A stretch of DNA of 51,846 nucleotides from a virus, in IMG/VR virus record IMGVR_UViG_3300017963_000334, positions 1 through 51,846 of that record; one strand, given 5' to 3'. A program made the position numbers and the translations under genes. Positions 23,215-30,230 of the stretch are shown here, in pieces; the first letter of the stretch is position 1; each line of letters begins with the position of its first letter. A model generated the notes under the pieces. It was given only the letters and a program-made list of their open reading frames with translations, was not told where the DNA came from and did no database searches.

Positions 23215-23410
23215 TTGGCCGGGCGACCTGAAAGCGCATACCCGGCGAGTTAAGCGCGTAGCCAAAGCTTTTGGTGCCTACAACTATACACCGCTCTGGG
23301 CTACGCGCTTAGCCGAGATTTTTGTGAATCTCTCTGAGCATGGAAGCGAAGAGCGCAAGTTGGGTATGCTTGGACTGATTCGGCGAATCCTGGAGGGGCA
23401 AAACAAATGA
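23198..23410 (+). CDS. Small basic helical protein (70 aa)
   Basis: A 70-residue protein starting at GTG 23198 after GGAGGAAGATA, an excellent site. The start lies 17 bases inside the previous gene. Basic N-terminal region (DLKAHTRRVKRVAKAFG) and a helical remainder (WATRLAEIFVNLSEHG). Its stop overlaps the next ATG. Function unknown; coupling implies it is produced with the SprT-like protein. Confidence 0.6.
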   Translation: MPKQPNWPGDLKAHTRRVKRVAKAFGAYNYTPLWATRLAEIFVNLSEHGSEERKLGMLGLIRRILEGQNK

Positions 23411-23979
23411 CGCGCGAACAATGGTTGAATCAACTCCTAGATGCCTTGCGGCCGATCTTCCAAGGGGCTGACGCGGAAGTCCCCGAGCATGTACGAGTAT
23501 CTTGCGGCTGGCCAAGCAAGGCAGCGACGGCCAGAAAGAATCGCCGAATCGGAGAGTGCTGGGACAAGGAGCAATCGAGCGATGAACACTACGAGATTTT
23601 CGTGAGCCCAATACTCTCCGATTCGTTAGCGGTTGCAGATACGCTCGTTCACGAGCTAGTACATGCCTGCGTTGGAACGAAATGCGGACATCGCGCGCCA
23701 TTTCGGCGGCTTGCACTCGCCGTCGGCTTGGAAGGTGAAATGCGCTCTTCGAGTGCCGGAGAGGATTTACTGCTCGTACTCAAGGAGTTAATTAAACAGC
23801 TTGGCCCTTACCCTCATGGGGAAATTAGCTTCCCGGAGAAAGAAAAGAAACAGAGCACTCGCCTTCTTAAAGTGGAGTGCCCCGATTGCGGCTACACTGT
23901 ACGTACCACGCGCAAGTGGTTAGAAGTGGGGCTTCCAACATGCTGCTGCGGCAGCGCGATGTTATATCAGGAGACGTAA
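23407..23979 (+). CDS. SprT-like zinc metalloprotein with zinc ribbon (190 aa)
   Basis: A 190-residue protein. An HExxH motif (LVHELVHACVG, about residues 79-89) is followed by CGHRAPFRRLALAVGL, the histidine-containing helix that supplies the third ligand in SprT-like and zincin proteases. The C-terminal half has CPDCGY and CCCG, forming a four-cysteine ribbon, as in SprT/Spartan-type proteins. Such proteins can degrade protein-DNA crosslinks in cells; for phages the role is unestablished. Overlaps with both neighbours (ATGA, TAATG) fix the start. A second, ribbon-less HExxH protein is encoded at 28640-28939. Confidence 0.8.
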   Translation: MTREQWLNQLLDALRPIFQGADAEVPEHVRVSCGWPSKAATARKNRRIGECWDKEQSSDEHYEIFVSPILSDSLAVADTLVHELVHACVGTKCGHRAPFRRLALAVGLEGEMRSSSAGEDLLLVLKELIKQLGPYPHGEISFPEKEKKQSTRLLKVECPDCGYTVRTTRKWLEVGLPTCCCGSAMLYQET

Positions 23980-24296
23980 TGCAAAGAACCCTAGATTCCT
24001 ATGAGTTTTTCCGGAAGAAGACAAGCGACGATACGCTAGGTGCCCTATTGACAATTGCTCATGGCATGTTGCGTGGCGATCCGCCGCATGAGCAGGAAAT
24101 GCTACTGACCGTTACCGAAGTAGCACAATTGCTTCAAATCAGCCAGGATACAGTGTACAACCTGATTCATACAGGCGAACTGCCCCATTGCCGATTTGGG
24201 AATGCCATCCGCATTCCACGACAAGCCCTTGAACAATACTTGCGTACCCTATATACTACTCCACAGGAGCCCACCACTCTGCGGTTGGCTTCGTGA
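23979..24296 (+). CDS. Excisionase-type helix-turn-helix protein
   Basis: A 105-residue protein. Residues 45-92 form the excisionase or MerR-like DNA-binding domain: LLTVTEVAQLLQISQDTVYN, LIHTGELPHCRFGNAIRIPR and QALEQYL. In this family the winged HTH bends DNA at att sites and switches an integrase towards excision. The ATG at 23979 overlaps the SprT stop (TAATG) after CAGGAG. The gene lies 390 bases from the integrase gene, facing it, with one gene between. I infer that it is the recombination directionality factor for the tyrosine integrase, although such HTH proteins can also be transcription regulators. Confidence 0.75.
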   Translation: MQRTLDSYEFFRKKTSDDTLGALLTIAHGMLRGDPPHEQEMLLTVTEVAQLLQISQDTVYNLIHTGELPHCRFGNAIRIPRQALEQYLRTLYTTPQEPTTLRLAS

Positions 24297-24311
24297 CTGG
24301 CCCGCTGTCTC

Positions 24312-24344
24312 CCCTCCCCGGCTCTGCCTCGCATCCGGGGAGGG
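24312..24344. terminator. 10-base perfect stem-loop after the excisionase gene
   Basis: CCCTCCCCGG (24312-24321) and CCGGGGAGGG (24335-24344) are exact complements with a 13-base loop. It lies between the excisionase-like gene and the next gene in the same operon. No U tract; it may modulate expression of the downstream gene or protect the mRNA end. Confidence 0.5.
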
Positions 24345-24371
24345 ATTACCCTGACACGAGGAGACAAGGCA

Positions 24372-24689
24372 ATGAAGACCTATACTTTCCTTGGCGAAGT
24401 ATACCGCATCACCGACCGACCGCTCCATCCCTTCACAGTTGGCGTACCGTACCAGCGATTGGCGTTTCGCTGCCTCCCGGAGGATTGCCTTCCGATAATT
24501 GATGAGGGTGACCATATAATTACTGGTGACCACGACCTGTATGCCGTGTATCACGTAGAGACGTGGGAAGACGCCGAACGGCTAATGCACGCCTCGGACG
24601 GGGGTTCACAAGCGCGACACCAAGCAGCGCGAATTACATCGCTGGTATTTGAGGAATTACTGAGCCAGGGAATTCTCCTAGATGCTTAA
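24372..24689 (+). CDS. Last gene of the rightward operon (105 aa)
   Basis: A 105-residue protein. The middle (LPIIDEGDHIITGDHDLYAV) is beta-like; the C-terminus is helical (ARITSLVFEELLSQG). The ribosome site is GAGGAGACAAGGCA. Its stop overlaps the convergent integrase gene by four bases. No family was recognised. It marks the end of rightward transcription. Confidence 0.6.
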   Translation: MKTYTFLGEVYRITDRPLHPFTVGVPYQRLAFRCLPEDCLPIIDEGDHIITGDHDLYAVYHVETWEDAERLMHASDGGSQARHQAARITSLVFEELLSQGILLDA

Positions 24690-25702
24690 TTCCCCCCCAT
24701 ACTAGAGGTTGCTCGCTCCAGACTCGCTCGTAGGTGATCCGGCCGCTGATTGATGTGCTGGTACACCCGCTGAAGCATCGTGAGATCAGAATGCCCCATA
24801 ATCTCTGCGATCGTAACCAAGTCAACCCCTGCAAGGATTGCCTCCGTGGCGAAAGTATGACGGAGAGTATACGCTGTGACCAAAAAGCCCAGTTGCTTAC
24901 CGGCTTGGCGGAACTGCCAGCCAAGCGTGTCCTTCGTCCATGGATCACCTCGGGTAGAACGGAAGATTGGGCCGGGAATGCCCTCCCCCGCGACGCGGCT
25001 GCAAATCTCGAAGGCCCGGCCGTCCAGTGGCACGATGCGGGGGCGTTTGATTTTGGCTGTGAAGCCGGCTGGCAGATTCCAGCAGCGGTCTCCCCTGTTG
25101 AATTCAGCGGCGGATACTTTTCGAGCTTCCTCGGGGCGACAGCCAGTATGTCGAAGAATCTCTACAATATCCCGGAATGGCCCCGCGATCCCCGTCAGCA
25201 GCGCTTGGTATTGCTCCGGAGTAAGGCAGGTCTCCCGGCGATTGGGAGTCGGTTTCTTCATCCGGCAGAGCGGGCTGCGATCAATCAGACCTTGTTCAAC
25301 GGCCCAATTGAACGCCCTTTGGACAGCCCGTACGGCTCCATGTCGCGTGCTTGGACTGGCGGTCGCCGGTGGATAGGCACTATCTACCCAGCTTGTGACA
25401 TGGAACGGTCTAAGCCGGGAGAGTTTCAGCTTCCGCGGCAGGGAGCGGCCGAAGCTGAGGAGGAATTGCGCATACCAACGGTAGGTACGATCGGCGTTGT
25501 GCGTTTCGGACCAGTCCAGGTATCGGTTGATCAGTTGGGCAACTGCGCTGTCTCGCGTGAGCGATTCCCGCTCCGCCATGAGTTTGTGGTAAATCTCCCA
25601 CGCCTGTTTCTTGTCCGGATGGAGTCGGTAATGCCGGCCATTGATCTTGCAGTACCAGCATCTATGCGAAGATTTCCAGTAGGGTTTGGGCAGTCTTGGC
25701 AT
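24686..25702 (-). CDS. int: Tyrosine recombinase (phage integrase)
   Basis: A 338-residue integrase. The N-terminus (KSSHRCWYCKINGRHYRL) is the small arm-type domain typical of planctomycete integrases. Core-binding helices lie at about 50-145. The catalytic domain has R189 (HTGCRPEEARKV), lysines near 218-220, Y278-x-x-R281 (YTLRHTF, with tyrosine instead of the usual first histidine), H304 (GHSD) and nucleophile Y314. The ATG at 25702 follows AGGAGGAATTGTC; 33 upstream in-frame codons were rejected. It faces the excisionase-like gene. Recombination between attP and a host attB would integrate the phage. Confidence 0.92.
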   Translation of the reverse strand: MPRLPKPYWKSSHRCWYCKINGRHYRLHPDKKQAWEIYHKLMAERESLTRDSAVAQLINRYLDWSETHNADRTYRWYAQFLLSFGRSLPRKLKLSRLRPFHVTSWVDSAYPPATASPSTRHGAVRAVQRAFNWAVEQGLIDRSPLCRMKKPTPNRRETCLTPEQYQALLTGIAGPFRDIVEILRHTGCRPEEARKVSAAEFNRGDRCWNLPAGFTAKIKRPRIVPLDGRAFEICSRVAGEGIPGPIFRSTRGDPWTKDTLGWQFRQAGKQLGFLVTAYTLRHTFATEAILAGVDLVTIAEIMGHSDLTMLQRVYQHINQRPDHLRASLERATSSMGGN

Positions 25703-25735
25703 GACAATTCCTCCTGTGTGAACTATACTACATGG

Positions 25736-25759
25736 GGAGACGAAAGGGAGACAATCACG
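25736..25759 (-). repeat. Recombinase-region motif, copy 1 (overlaps integrase promoter)
   Basis: Bases 25736-25759 match 25966-25989 at 19 of 24 positions by hand count. On the minus strand this copy begins with a TTGTCT -35-like hexamer, 18 bases before TAGTAT, so it overlaps the probable integrase promoter. It could be an arm-type integrase site or a regulator operator. Confidence 0.5.
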
Positions 25760-25965
25760 TCCGACAGGGAAAAGCTCGATTTGCAAGTCTGGATTATGCA
25801 AACACTTGCGATGAAACGAGAGCGTGATCCCGCTTGCTCACCACGCATGCCTCGGGTGGAAACGGACTGGAGCGAGAAACAGCGTAAGTCCAGTCAGGAT
25901 CAGCTATTGGAGCGAATTCTCTTCAGGGAGAGGTTTGATTTCATGCGGTCTGGTATGGTCCTATC

Positions 25966-25989
25966 GGAGACAAAACGGTGACAATGCCG
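25966..25989 (-). repeat. Recombinase-region motif, copy 2
   Basis: Second copy of the same motif, 230 bases upstream of copy 1 relative to the integrase gene and in the same orientation. On the minus strand it reads ATTGTCACCG then TTTTGTCTCC. Paired sites at this spacing are compatible with DNA looping or arm-type recombinase binding. Confidence 0.5.
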
Positions 25990-26299
25990 AAATTGACTCT
26001 CTTCCTCATATTAGCATCTCCGACATGGCCAGACAACAAGGAAGAGATGCACAAATTGGCGGCTGATGGAGCCTTCGTAGTAGTTTGCCCGCAGTCGAGG
26101 ATCATATCCAGTTTCTTCGTTGTGCCATCCCCCGGCAGGGGGGACTCAACCGCTATTTTGATGGCATTACTGAACTAGCGCACCAGAACGCTCAGGAGGC
26201 TCCAGAATCGTCGATAGTGAGATAGGCATACATGGAGCCCCTCAGGGCCGAACGACGATCTTGAGCGATTGTACTGCCCCTGACAGGGAGATAGAACGC

Positions 26300-27019
26300 A
26301 TGGCGATAGCTATAACGTATGCACGCTTTTCCCCTCGGCCGAATGCTGAAGAATGTGATTCGATTGAGAAGCAGGAGGAGCGGTGCCTGGCGTATTGTCG
26401 CCAGAGGGTATATAAGGTTGTGGATACCTTTGAGGACCCTGACACCAGTGGGGGGGTCTTGGACCGGCCGGGGCTCTCGGCTGCAATCCGTGCTATCGAG
26501 AACTTCAAAGGCGAGGTCGTTCTGGTCGTCGACGCTACCGATCGCCTGGCCCGCGACATGCTCGTCAATCTGACGATCCAGCACGAGGTCGAGCGGGCCG
26601 GCGGCCGAATCGAATTCGCCAACGGAACCCCGGTTGCCGAGACCCCGGAGGGCCGGCTGTTCTCAAACATCCTCGCGGCCTTCGCCGCCTACGAGCGAGA
26701 TCGCATCCGGCATGCCACGAGCCGGGGCATGAAGCGCCGGCAGGCTAATGGAGAATGGTTCGGAAAGCCGCCGGTTGGCTGGAGGCGGGACCCCGGGAAC
26801 AGTAAGAAGCTTATAAAGTGCCCAACTGAGCAGGCGGCGTTAGGGATAATGAAGTACCAAGCGGGGCTTGGGCGCACCTCGGAAGAAATCAGGGCAATGT
26901 TACAAGAGTCTTGCGGTAACTTCCGCGGCAAGCCGTGGAGCGCGAGGACAGTAAGGCGAATCATTAAGCAATCCCAGGAGGGGGATTGCGACGGTAGTAA
27001 GGCAATTAGGGAGGAGTAG
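26300..27019 (+). CDS. Serine recombinase (resolvase/invertase superfamily)
   Basis: A 239-residue protein. The catalytic domain is complete: Y7-A-R9-F-S11 with S11 as nucleophile, the DSIEKQEERC helix, DRLARD (residues 81-86, R82 and R85 as active-site arginines) and FAAYERDRIRHATSRGMKRR at the start of the long E helix. The C-terminal part is short (GKPPVGWRRDPGNSKKLIKC, AGLGRTSEEIRAML and SARTVRRIIKQ), a helix-turn-helix-like tail, much smaller than large phage serine integrases with zinc and coiled-coil domains. Its size fits resolvase/invertase types. The ATG at 26300 follows AGGGAGATAGAACGC. It may resolve dimers or invert a segment rather than integrate. Confidence 0.85.
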   Translation: MAIAITYARFSPRPNAEECDSIEKQEERCLAYCRQRVYKVVDTFEDPDTSGGVLDRPGLSAAIRAIENFKGEVVLVVDATDRLARDMLVNLTIQHEVERAGGRIEFANGTPVAETPEGRLFSNILAAFAAYERDRIRHATSRGMKRRQANGEWFGKPPVGWRRDPGNSKKLIKCPTEQAALGIMKYQAGLGRTSEEIRAMLQESCGNFRGKPWSARTVRRIIKQSQEGDCDGSKAIREE

Positions 27020-27021
27020 AG

Positions 27022-27276
27022 ATGAAATTCAGTTTTTGCGAATCCGTGACTGCATCATCGCAGTCGCGATGGCACATTAGGCAATTAACCGAAGCTGGTA
27101 TGAAACTCGGCGGCGGAGCTGATACGTCATCTCTTTGCGGACGGCAGGTGGCGTGGGATTTGCAAGTGGAGATTACTGAACGGCTTTTGTCGCATTGCTG
27201 CAAGAAATGCGCTGAGGAATATCGGATTCAAGTCAGGCGGCTTCCTCAAGGGGGAAGAGTGTCCCCTGCCCCATGA
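27022..27276 (+). CDS. Small CxxC protein downstream of the serine recombinase (84 aa)
   Basis: An 84-residue protein with HIRQLTEAGMKLGGG, LCGRQVAWDLQVEI and CCKKCAEEYR, a pattern like other tiny phage proteins with one zinc knuckle. The ribosome site is GGGAGGAGTAGAG and the start is two bases after the recombinase stop. Its 3' end overlaps the convergent methyltransferase gene by 44 bases. It may work with the recombinase, but function is unknown. Confidence 0.6.
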   Translation: MKFSFCESVTASSQSRWHIRQLTEAGMKLGGGADTSSLCGRQVAWDLQVEITERLLSHCCKKCAEEYRIQVRRLPQGGRVSPAP

Positions 27277-28060
27277 GAAATCGCTTATCTGCCTTCCGAT
27301 GCCCCCGAATGGCCCGGCCTTCACCGGGCAATTTCTCTATGACCAGGCCATGCTCCCCTGCGATCTTCTCGCAATAGCTTGAATCCATCTCGATCAAGAT
27401 GCAACGTCGACCAATGCGCTTACAAACTCGGAGCGTCGTACCTGTGCCCGCAAATGGGTCCAGTACGAGATCGCCCGGCTGAGTGGTGAGGAGCAGGCAT
27501 CGCTCCACGAGCCCTTCGTGTAGCTGCGTAGGGCACCATTTACGGCGTTGCTTCGAGTTGCCCGTTACTCGTGGGAAATCAAATACATCCCCGGGCACGC
27601 GCCCCTTGGGGTCTGCCCGCTTATCACCATGGAGTTGACGCCAAGACGGGACGCGGATCGCGTCGGGATAGAGTGGCGCACCAAGGTGCTGAAATCGCCA
27701 CAGCGGACGATGATTGTTCCCGAGATCGTGCTTATTGTGCTGTCCAAAGGTGAAGGTCTGCGTGCAAGGCTTGACTTGCAGATCAGGATGGAGCGACAGC
27801 ATTAAATTGGTAATGCTTGCAATATGTAAGAGCCAGCGTGCATTGAAACTAAGCCAGACCGTATCGGATGCAAGTAGCATCGCGTGAAGCCAATTCTCCA
27901 TGGCGTTCTTGTAATCTTCTGCCGCGAGGCGATCCTTATAGGACTTGTACTTCAGGCCGATGTTATCCGGCGGATCGGCGAAGATACATGATACATCTTC
28001 TGGAGATATTACCCTGAGAGCCGAGAGGCAGTCGCCGCAGATGATTTTGTAGTCGCTCAT
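27233..28060 (-). CDS. DNA methyltransferase (N6-adenine/N4-cytosine, beta-type order)
   Basis: A 275-residue enzyme. Motif IV comes first (ADPPDNIGLKY, DPPD at residues 29-32), then the SAM-binding region late (LDPFAGTGTTLRVC, motif I), the circular order of beta-class amino-methyltransferases. The usual catalytic [DNS]PP[YFW] is here DPPD, an aromatic-to-aspartate change, followed by an aromatic a few residues later. The ATG at 28060 overlaps the upstream stop (ATGA). No restriction partner is adjacent, so it is an orphan methylase, consistent with protecting phage DNA or modifying it for timing. It is the last gene of the leftward operon. Confidence 0.85.
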   Translation of the reverse strand: MSDYKIICGDCLSALRVISPEDVSCIFADPPDNIGLKYKSYKDRLAAEDYKNAMENWLHAMLLASDTVWLSFNARWLLHIASITNLMLSLHPDLQVKPCTQTFTFGQHNKHDLGNNHRPLWRFQHLGAPLYPDAIRVPSWRQLHGDKRADPKGRVPGDVFDFPRVTGNSKQRRKWCPTQLHEGLVERCLLLTTQPGDLVLDPFAGTGTTLRVCKRIGRRCILIEMDSSYCEKIAGEHGLVIEKLPGEGRAIRGHRKADKRFLMGQGTLFPLEEAA

Positions 28061-28311
28061 TGGTTTGCTACTATTTGATGCGTGCTTTTTGTCGGCCAAT
28101 TTTCCCTCCCTGCTTTAGCCACCTCGATAGCCTCCTTTACGGATTCGCCTGTTGCGGTCTCCAGCGGAACGAAAACCCACCCGGGCGGGCATTGGCTAAT
28201 GTGCTCTTTGTGCGCTACGAAAACACCGAGATGCGCACCGCATGCAGCAAATCCGCCGACTTTAGCCAGGTATTCATGATAGGCCGTTGTTTGCATTTGG
28301 CAATTACTCAT
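28057..28311 (-). CDS. Small hypothetical protein (84 aa)
   Basis: An 84-residue protein with KVGGFAACGAHLGVFVAH (small beta-helix turn), PPGWVFVPLE and a helical C-terminal stretch. It starts in a TAATG overlap with the MazG-like gene and ends in an ATGA overlap with the methyltransferase gene. It is therefore coupled to both. No family was recognised. Confidence 0.6.
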   Translation of the reverse strand: MSNCQMQTTAYHEYLAKVGGFAACGAHLGVFVAHKEHISQCPPGWVFVPLETATGESVKEAIEVAKAGRENWPTKSTHQIVANQ

Positions 28312-28643
28312 TAGCGTTCATCTCCATCGCCGTGTATAGTGCCGCGCTGCCTGCGGGCGGCAAGTATGGCTATGTTCCCCCGAGCCACATCGCCCATATT
28401 GAGTCCCAGGTCAACGCAAAGGGCAGCTATATACCAAAGGACATCACCCAACTCCTTGGCTATCTGGGTGCGCCGTTCGCCTGTCACATGGCCGTCATCG
28501 TCGCGGAAGATCTTCTTGACCTTGTTAGCAACCTCACCGGCCTCCCCGGCAAGGCCGAGTGCCGGGTAGAAGATGCGGATACTATCCGGGTAGACGGCCG
28601 TCCGGGCAGCGGCAGCCTGATAGTCGTCGAAGGTGCGAATCAT
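28311..28643 (-). CDS. MazG-like nucleotide pyrophosphohydrolase
   Basis: A 110-residue all-helical protein with the MazG signature: GLAGEAGEVANKVKKIFRDD supplying the first metal-binding ExxE pair and AKELGDVLWYIAALCVDLG the second ExxD pair. Single-domain MazG-like enzymes hydrolyse nucleoside triphosphates to monophosphate and pyrophosphate. In phages they can alter alarmone or dNTP pools. The ATGA start overlap with the zinc peptidase gene fixes the start. It lies among three other nucleotide-related genes. Confidence 0.85.
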   Translation of the reverse strand: MIRTFDDYQAAAARTAVYPDSIRIFYPALGLAGEAGEVANKVKKIFRDDDGHVTGERRTQIAKELGDVLWYIAALCVDLGLNMGDVARGNIAILAARRQRGTIHGDGDER

Positions 28644-28939
28644 TTTTCTACCTCATCTCTGAATTGTTCCCAGGCTTCGTACGCTTTCGCCATCCCGATC
28701 CCCCAGCCCTTTCCGTGATTGCCAATCTGATCGTACTCCCAAGCGTGTCCCCACTCATGCACTAAAGTGTCGAGTTGCCTATGCCTGGGATCGCGCTTGC
28801 GAATACATACGGTAATTAGGCCACTATCCGACATGCTCGTTGAGCCGTCGTCTTTCATGTCGACGCGACGAACAACTACGCGATGCTTTAGCGGCACTGT
28901 GCGCTTCAGGTGAATCACAAAACGTTCAAAGCAATCCAC
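28640..28939 (-). CDS. Small zinc peptidase-like protein (HEWGH)
   Basis: A 99-residue protein. HEWGHAWEYD (about residues 61-70) is an HExxH zincin motif, followed by the G/H-rich turn NHGKGWGIGMAKAYEAW, which commonly supplies the third ligand in phage SprT-like minimal proteases. The N-terminal part provides the short beta sheet expected before the helix. No ribbon is present, unlike the 190-aa homologue at 23407-23979. The start is GTG after GAGG. Role unknown. Confidence 0.7.
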   Translation of the reverse strand: MDCFERFVIHLKRTVPLKHRVVVRRVDMKDDGSTSMSDSGLITVCIRKRDPRHRQLDTLVHEWGHAWEYDQIGNHGKGWGIGMAKAYEAWEQFRDEVEK

Positions 28940-28948
28940 TGGGCAACC

Positions 28949-29209
28949 TCACTTTCTTGGGAGAAAACGATAACGCATGACAACCAACAGCGCCGCGGTA
29001 TTGCCGGTATAGCTCACCAGTAGCCAGGGCACCCAGCCGCACTGCAATGGGATTGCAATCAGCATGCTCACGCCTCCGACAAGCCACACCCAGAGCATGC
29101 CGGCAGAAAGCCCGTTACCGTGCCCCCGCCGCCAGCATTGGACAGCTTGCGGAATCGCGCAAACACTGTAAGCAAGGGCGCCGAGCCATCCAAGGAGTGT
29201 AGCAATCAT
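28949..29209 (-). CDS. SemiSWEET / PQ-loop-like membrane protein
   Basis: An 86-residue protein with three membrane helices (about 2-19, 36-55, 59-80). The first ends in IPQ (P20-Q21), the PQ-loop proline-glutamine pair, followed by a short RRGHG loop and GLSAGMLWVWLVGG, which matches the second helix of the family. The third helix contains Y-x-G-N, where the conserved asparagine lines the sugar path. SemiSWEETs are three-helix subunits that dimerise to pass small solutes such as sugars. A basic tail follows. The ATGA start overlaps the nucleotidase stop. Confidence 0.8.
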   Translation of the reverse strand: MIATLLGWLGALAYSVCAIPQAVQCWRRGHGNGLSAGMLWVWLVGGVSMLIAIPLQCGWVPWLLVSYTGNTAALLVVMRYRFLPRK

Positions 29210-29826
29210 GCCGCTTCCTTTCTCATCCATGGTTGCCAGTACATGGGCCCAAATAGCCTATCAAATTCCCTTGTGATATAATGTGAAGTGTTAAAATCGT
29301 GCAGGGAATTCCATGGCCTCGGTACGAGAATCGCCGAACCGCCCGCCTGCCGGAAGGCTTGCACATTTTTATCCGTATCGTCAATTAACAGGGCATTCGG
29401 ACTCGCACAGGCATACTTAGAAGTTCCAATGAAACATTGCTCCTGAAGCCATTGCGGAAGGTGGGTTCGTATCCATGCTACTTTCGCCGAGGCAACATGA
29501 TTTCCGACTTTCCGCGGGGCTGCGGTCAGAATGAAGATGTTCTCTTGGCCGACAAGCGTTTCACACAGGGCGAGCAGCCAAGAGAATTCCTGCGATTGCG
29601 GGACAGTAGCCCAGAATTTCGCTGGGAGTATATTCCAGAAGGTTGCCTGCGTGAAGACAAACGCCTTCTGTAATGCGTTGGCTGCGCGGATAATATCGAA
29701 TCCCCATGCGGAATCGTACTTGCCATAATCGAATTTTTCTACGGGGCATCCGACCCAGCGAAGGGCAGATAAGGTAAACGTATTGAGTACGTCGTCCAAA
29801 TCGAGAAAGATCTTGGTTGGTCTCAT
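29206..29826 (-). CDS. HAD-family 5'(3')-deoxyribonucleotidase-like protein
   Basis: A 206-residue HAD protein. Motif I is DLDDVLNTF (D9 nucleophile, D11 acid), motif II ILTAAP, a lysine-containing motif III in SAKVAWIRTH, and motif IV IDDTDKNVQAF. This matches the deoxyribonucleotidase branch that dephosphorylates dNMPs. Acting after a MazG-like enzyme, it would complete dNTP to nucleoside breakdown. The start overlaps the stop of the dATP/dGTP-type gene. Alternative: a phosphatase of other small phosphate esters. Confidence 0.8.
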   Translation of the reverse strand: MRPTKIFLDLDDVLNTFTLSALRWVGCPVEKFDYGKYDSAWGFDIIRAANALQKAFVFTQATFWNILPAKFWATVPQSQEFSWLLALCETLVGQENIFILTAAPRKVGNHVASAKVAWIRTHLPQWLQEQCFIGTSKYACASPNALLIDDTDKNVQAFRQAGGSAILVPRPWNSLHDFNTSHYITREFDRLFGPMYWQPWMRKEAA

Positions 29827-30230
29827 GCGGCATCTCCTTTTGGGGGGAAATCAATAAATGGCGCTGAGCCACCAAGCAATTCGTGGAGACACCCCATTGC
29901 GTTAAAGATCACTCCGCATAGCGCTTCTTCTTTGGTAATCTCGTGGCGATCTTTCATGTCGTAGCGCCTCCAACCGCGATGGAGAAACCAGACATCGAAG
30001 AAATGCCTAAAGAGTGATTTGACATACTGCTCGATCGGAATGCCCTTTTGCCAATTGTCGGATTCTCGCATTTCTCCGTTCGATTGCTTCCTGTGCTCGT
30101 GCATGTATTGCGCATAGCGCTCTAATGCTATCGGGCTTAGAAAACCTTCAAAATCCAGTTTGTCATTATCTGAGTCGCGCGTTGCGCCTGACTCGAAAAT
30201 GCGAATCGCATCACTTTCTTTGTTACTCAC
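29823..30230 (-). CDS. dATP/dGTP diphosphohydrolase N-terminal-type protein
   Basis: A 135-residue helical protein with GATRDSDNDKLDFEGFLSPI then ALERYAQYMHEH, a NW..GIP turn and KSLFRHFFDVWFLHRGWRRY, the arrangement I associate with the phage 'dATP/dGTP diphosphohydrolase, N-terminal' domain family. The GTG at 30230 forms a GTGA overlap with the metallophosphatase gene. The upstream in-frame ATG inside that gene is rejected. Together with MazG-like and HAD proteins it suggests active management of purine deoxynucleotides. Catalysis by this short form is not proven. Confidence 0.65.
   Translation of the reverse strand: MSNKESDAIRIFESGATRDSDNDKLDFEGFLSPIALERYAQYMHEHRKQSNGEMRESDNWQKGIPIEQYVKSLFRHFFDVWFLHRGWRRYDMKDRHEITKEEALCGVIFNAMGCLHELLGGSAPFIDFPPKGDAA

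Larger units (their letters stand above)
25703..26299. other. Intergenic region between the two recombinase genes (about 600 bases)
   Basis: No convincing gene: two short plus-strand frames have weak starts. It contains the integrase promoter region, two copies of a roughly 24-base motif (see separate entries), and a small CCCCC/GGGGG hairpin near 26127-26145. It is the best place for attP or a recombinase control element. The exact att core cannot be fixed without the host junction. Confidence 0.6.

Noticed and set aside
24734-25981. 415-codon plus-strand open frame opposite the integrase
   Set aside because: Antisense to a complete tyrosine recombinase with all catalytic residues; no ribosome site and no recognisable protein pattern.
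26127-26145. CCCCC/GGGGG hairpin as a terminator
   Set aside because: Short stem with no U tract; not distinguishable from chance in a G/C-rich stretch.
28311-30230. 2-aminoadenine (Z-genome) biosynthesis operon
   Set aside because: MazG-like and dATP/dGTP-type proteins are suggestive, but no PurZ-like adenylosuccinate synthetase or dedicated polymerase was found.
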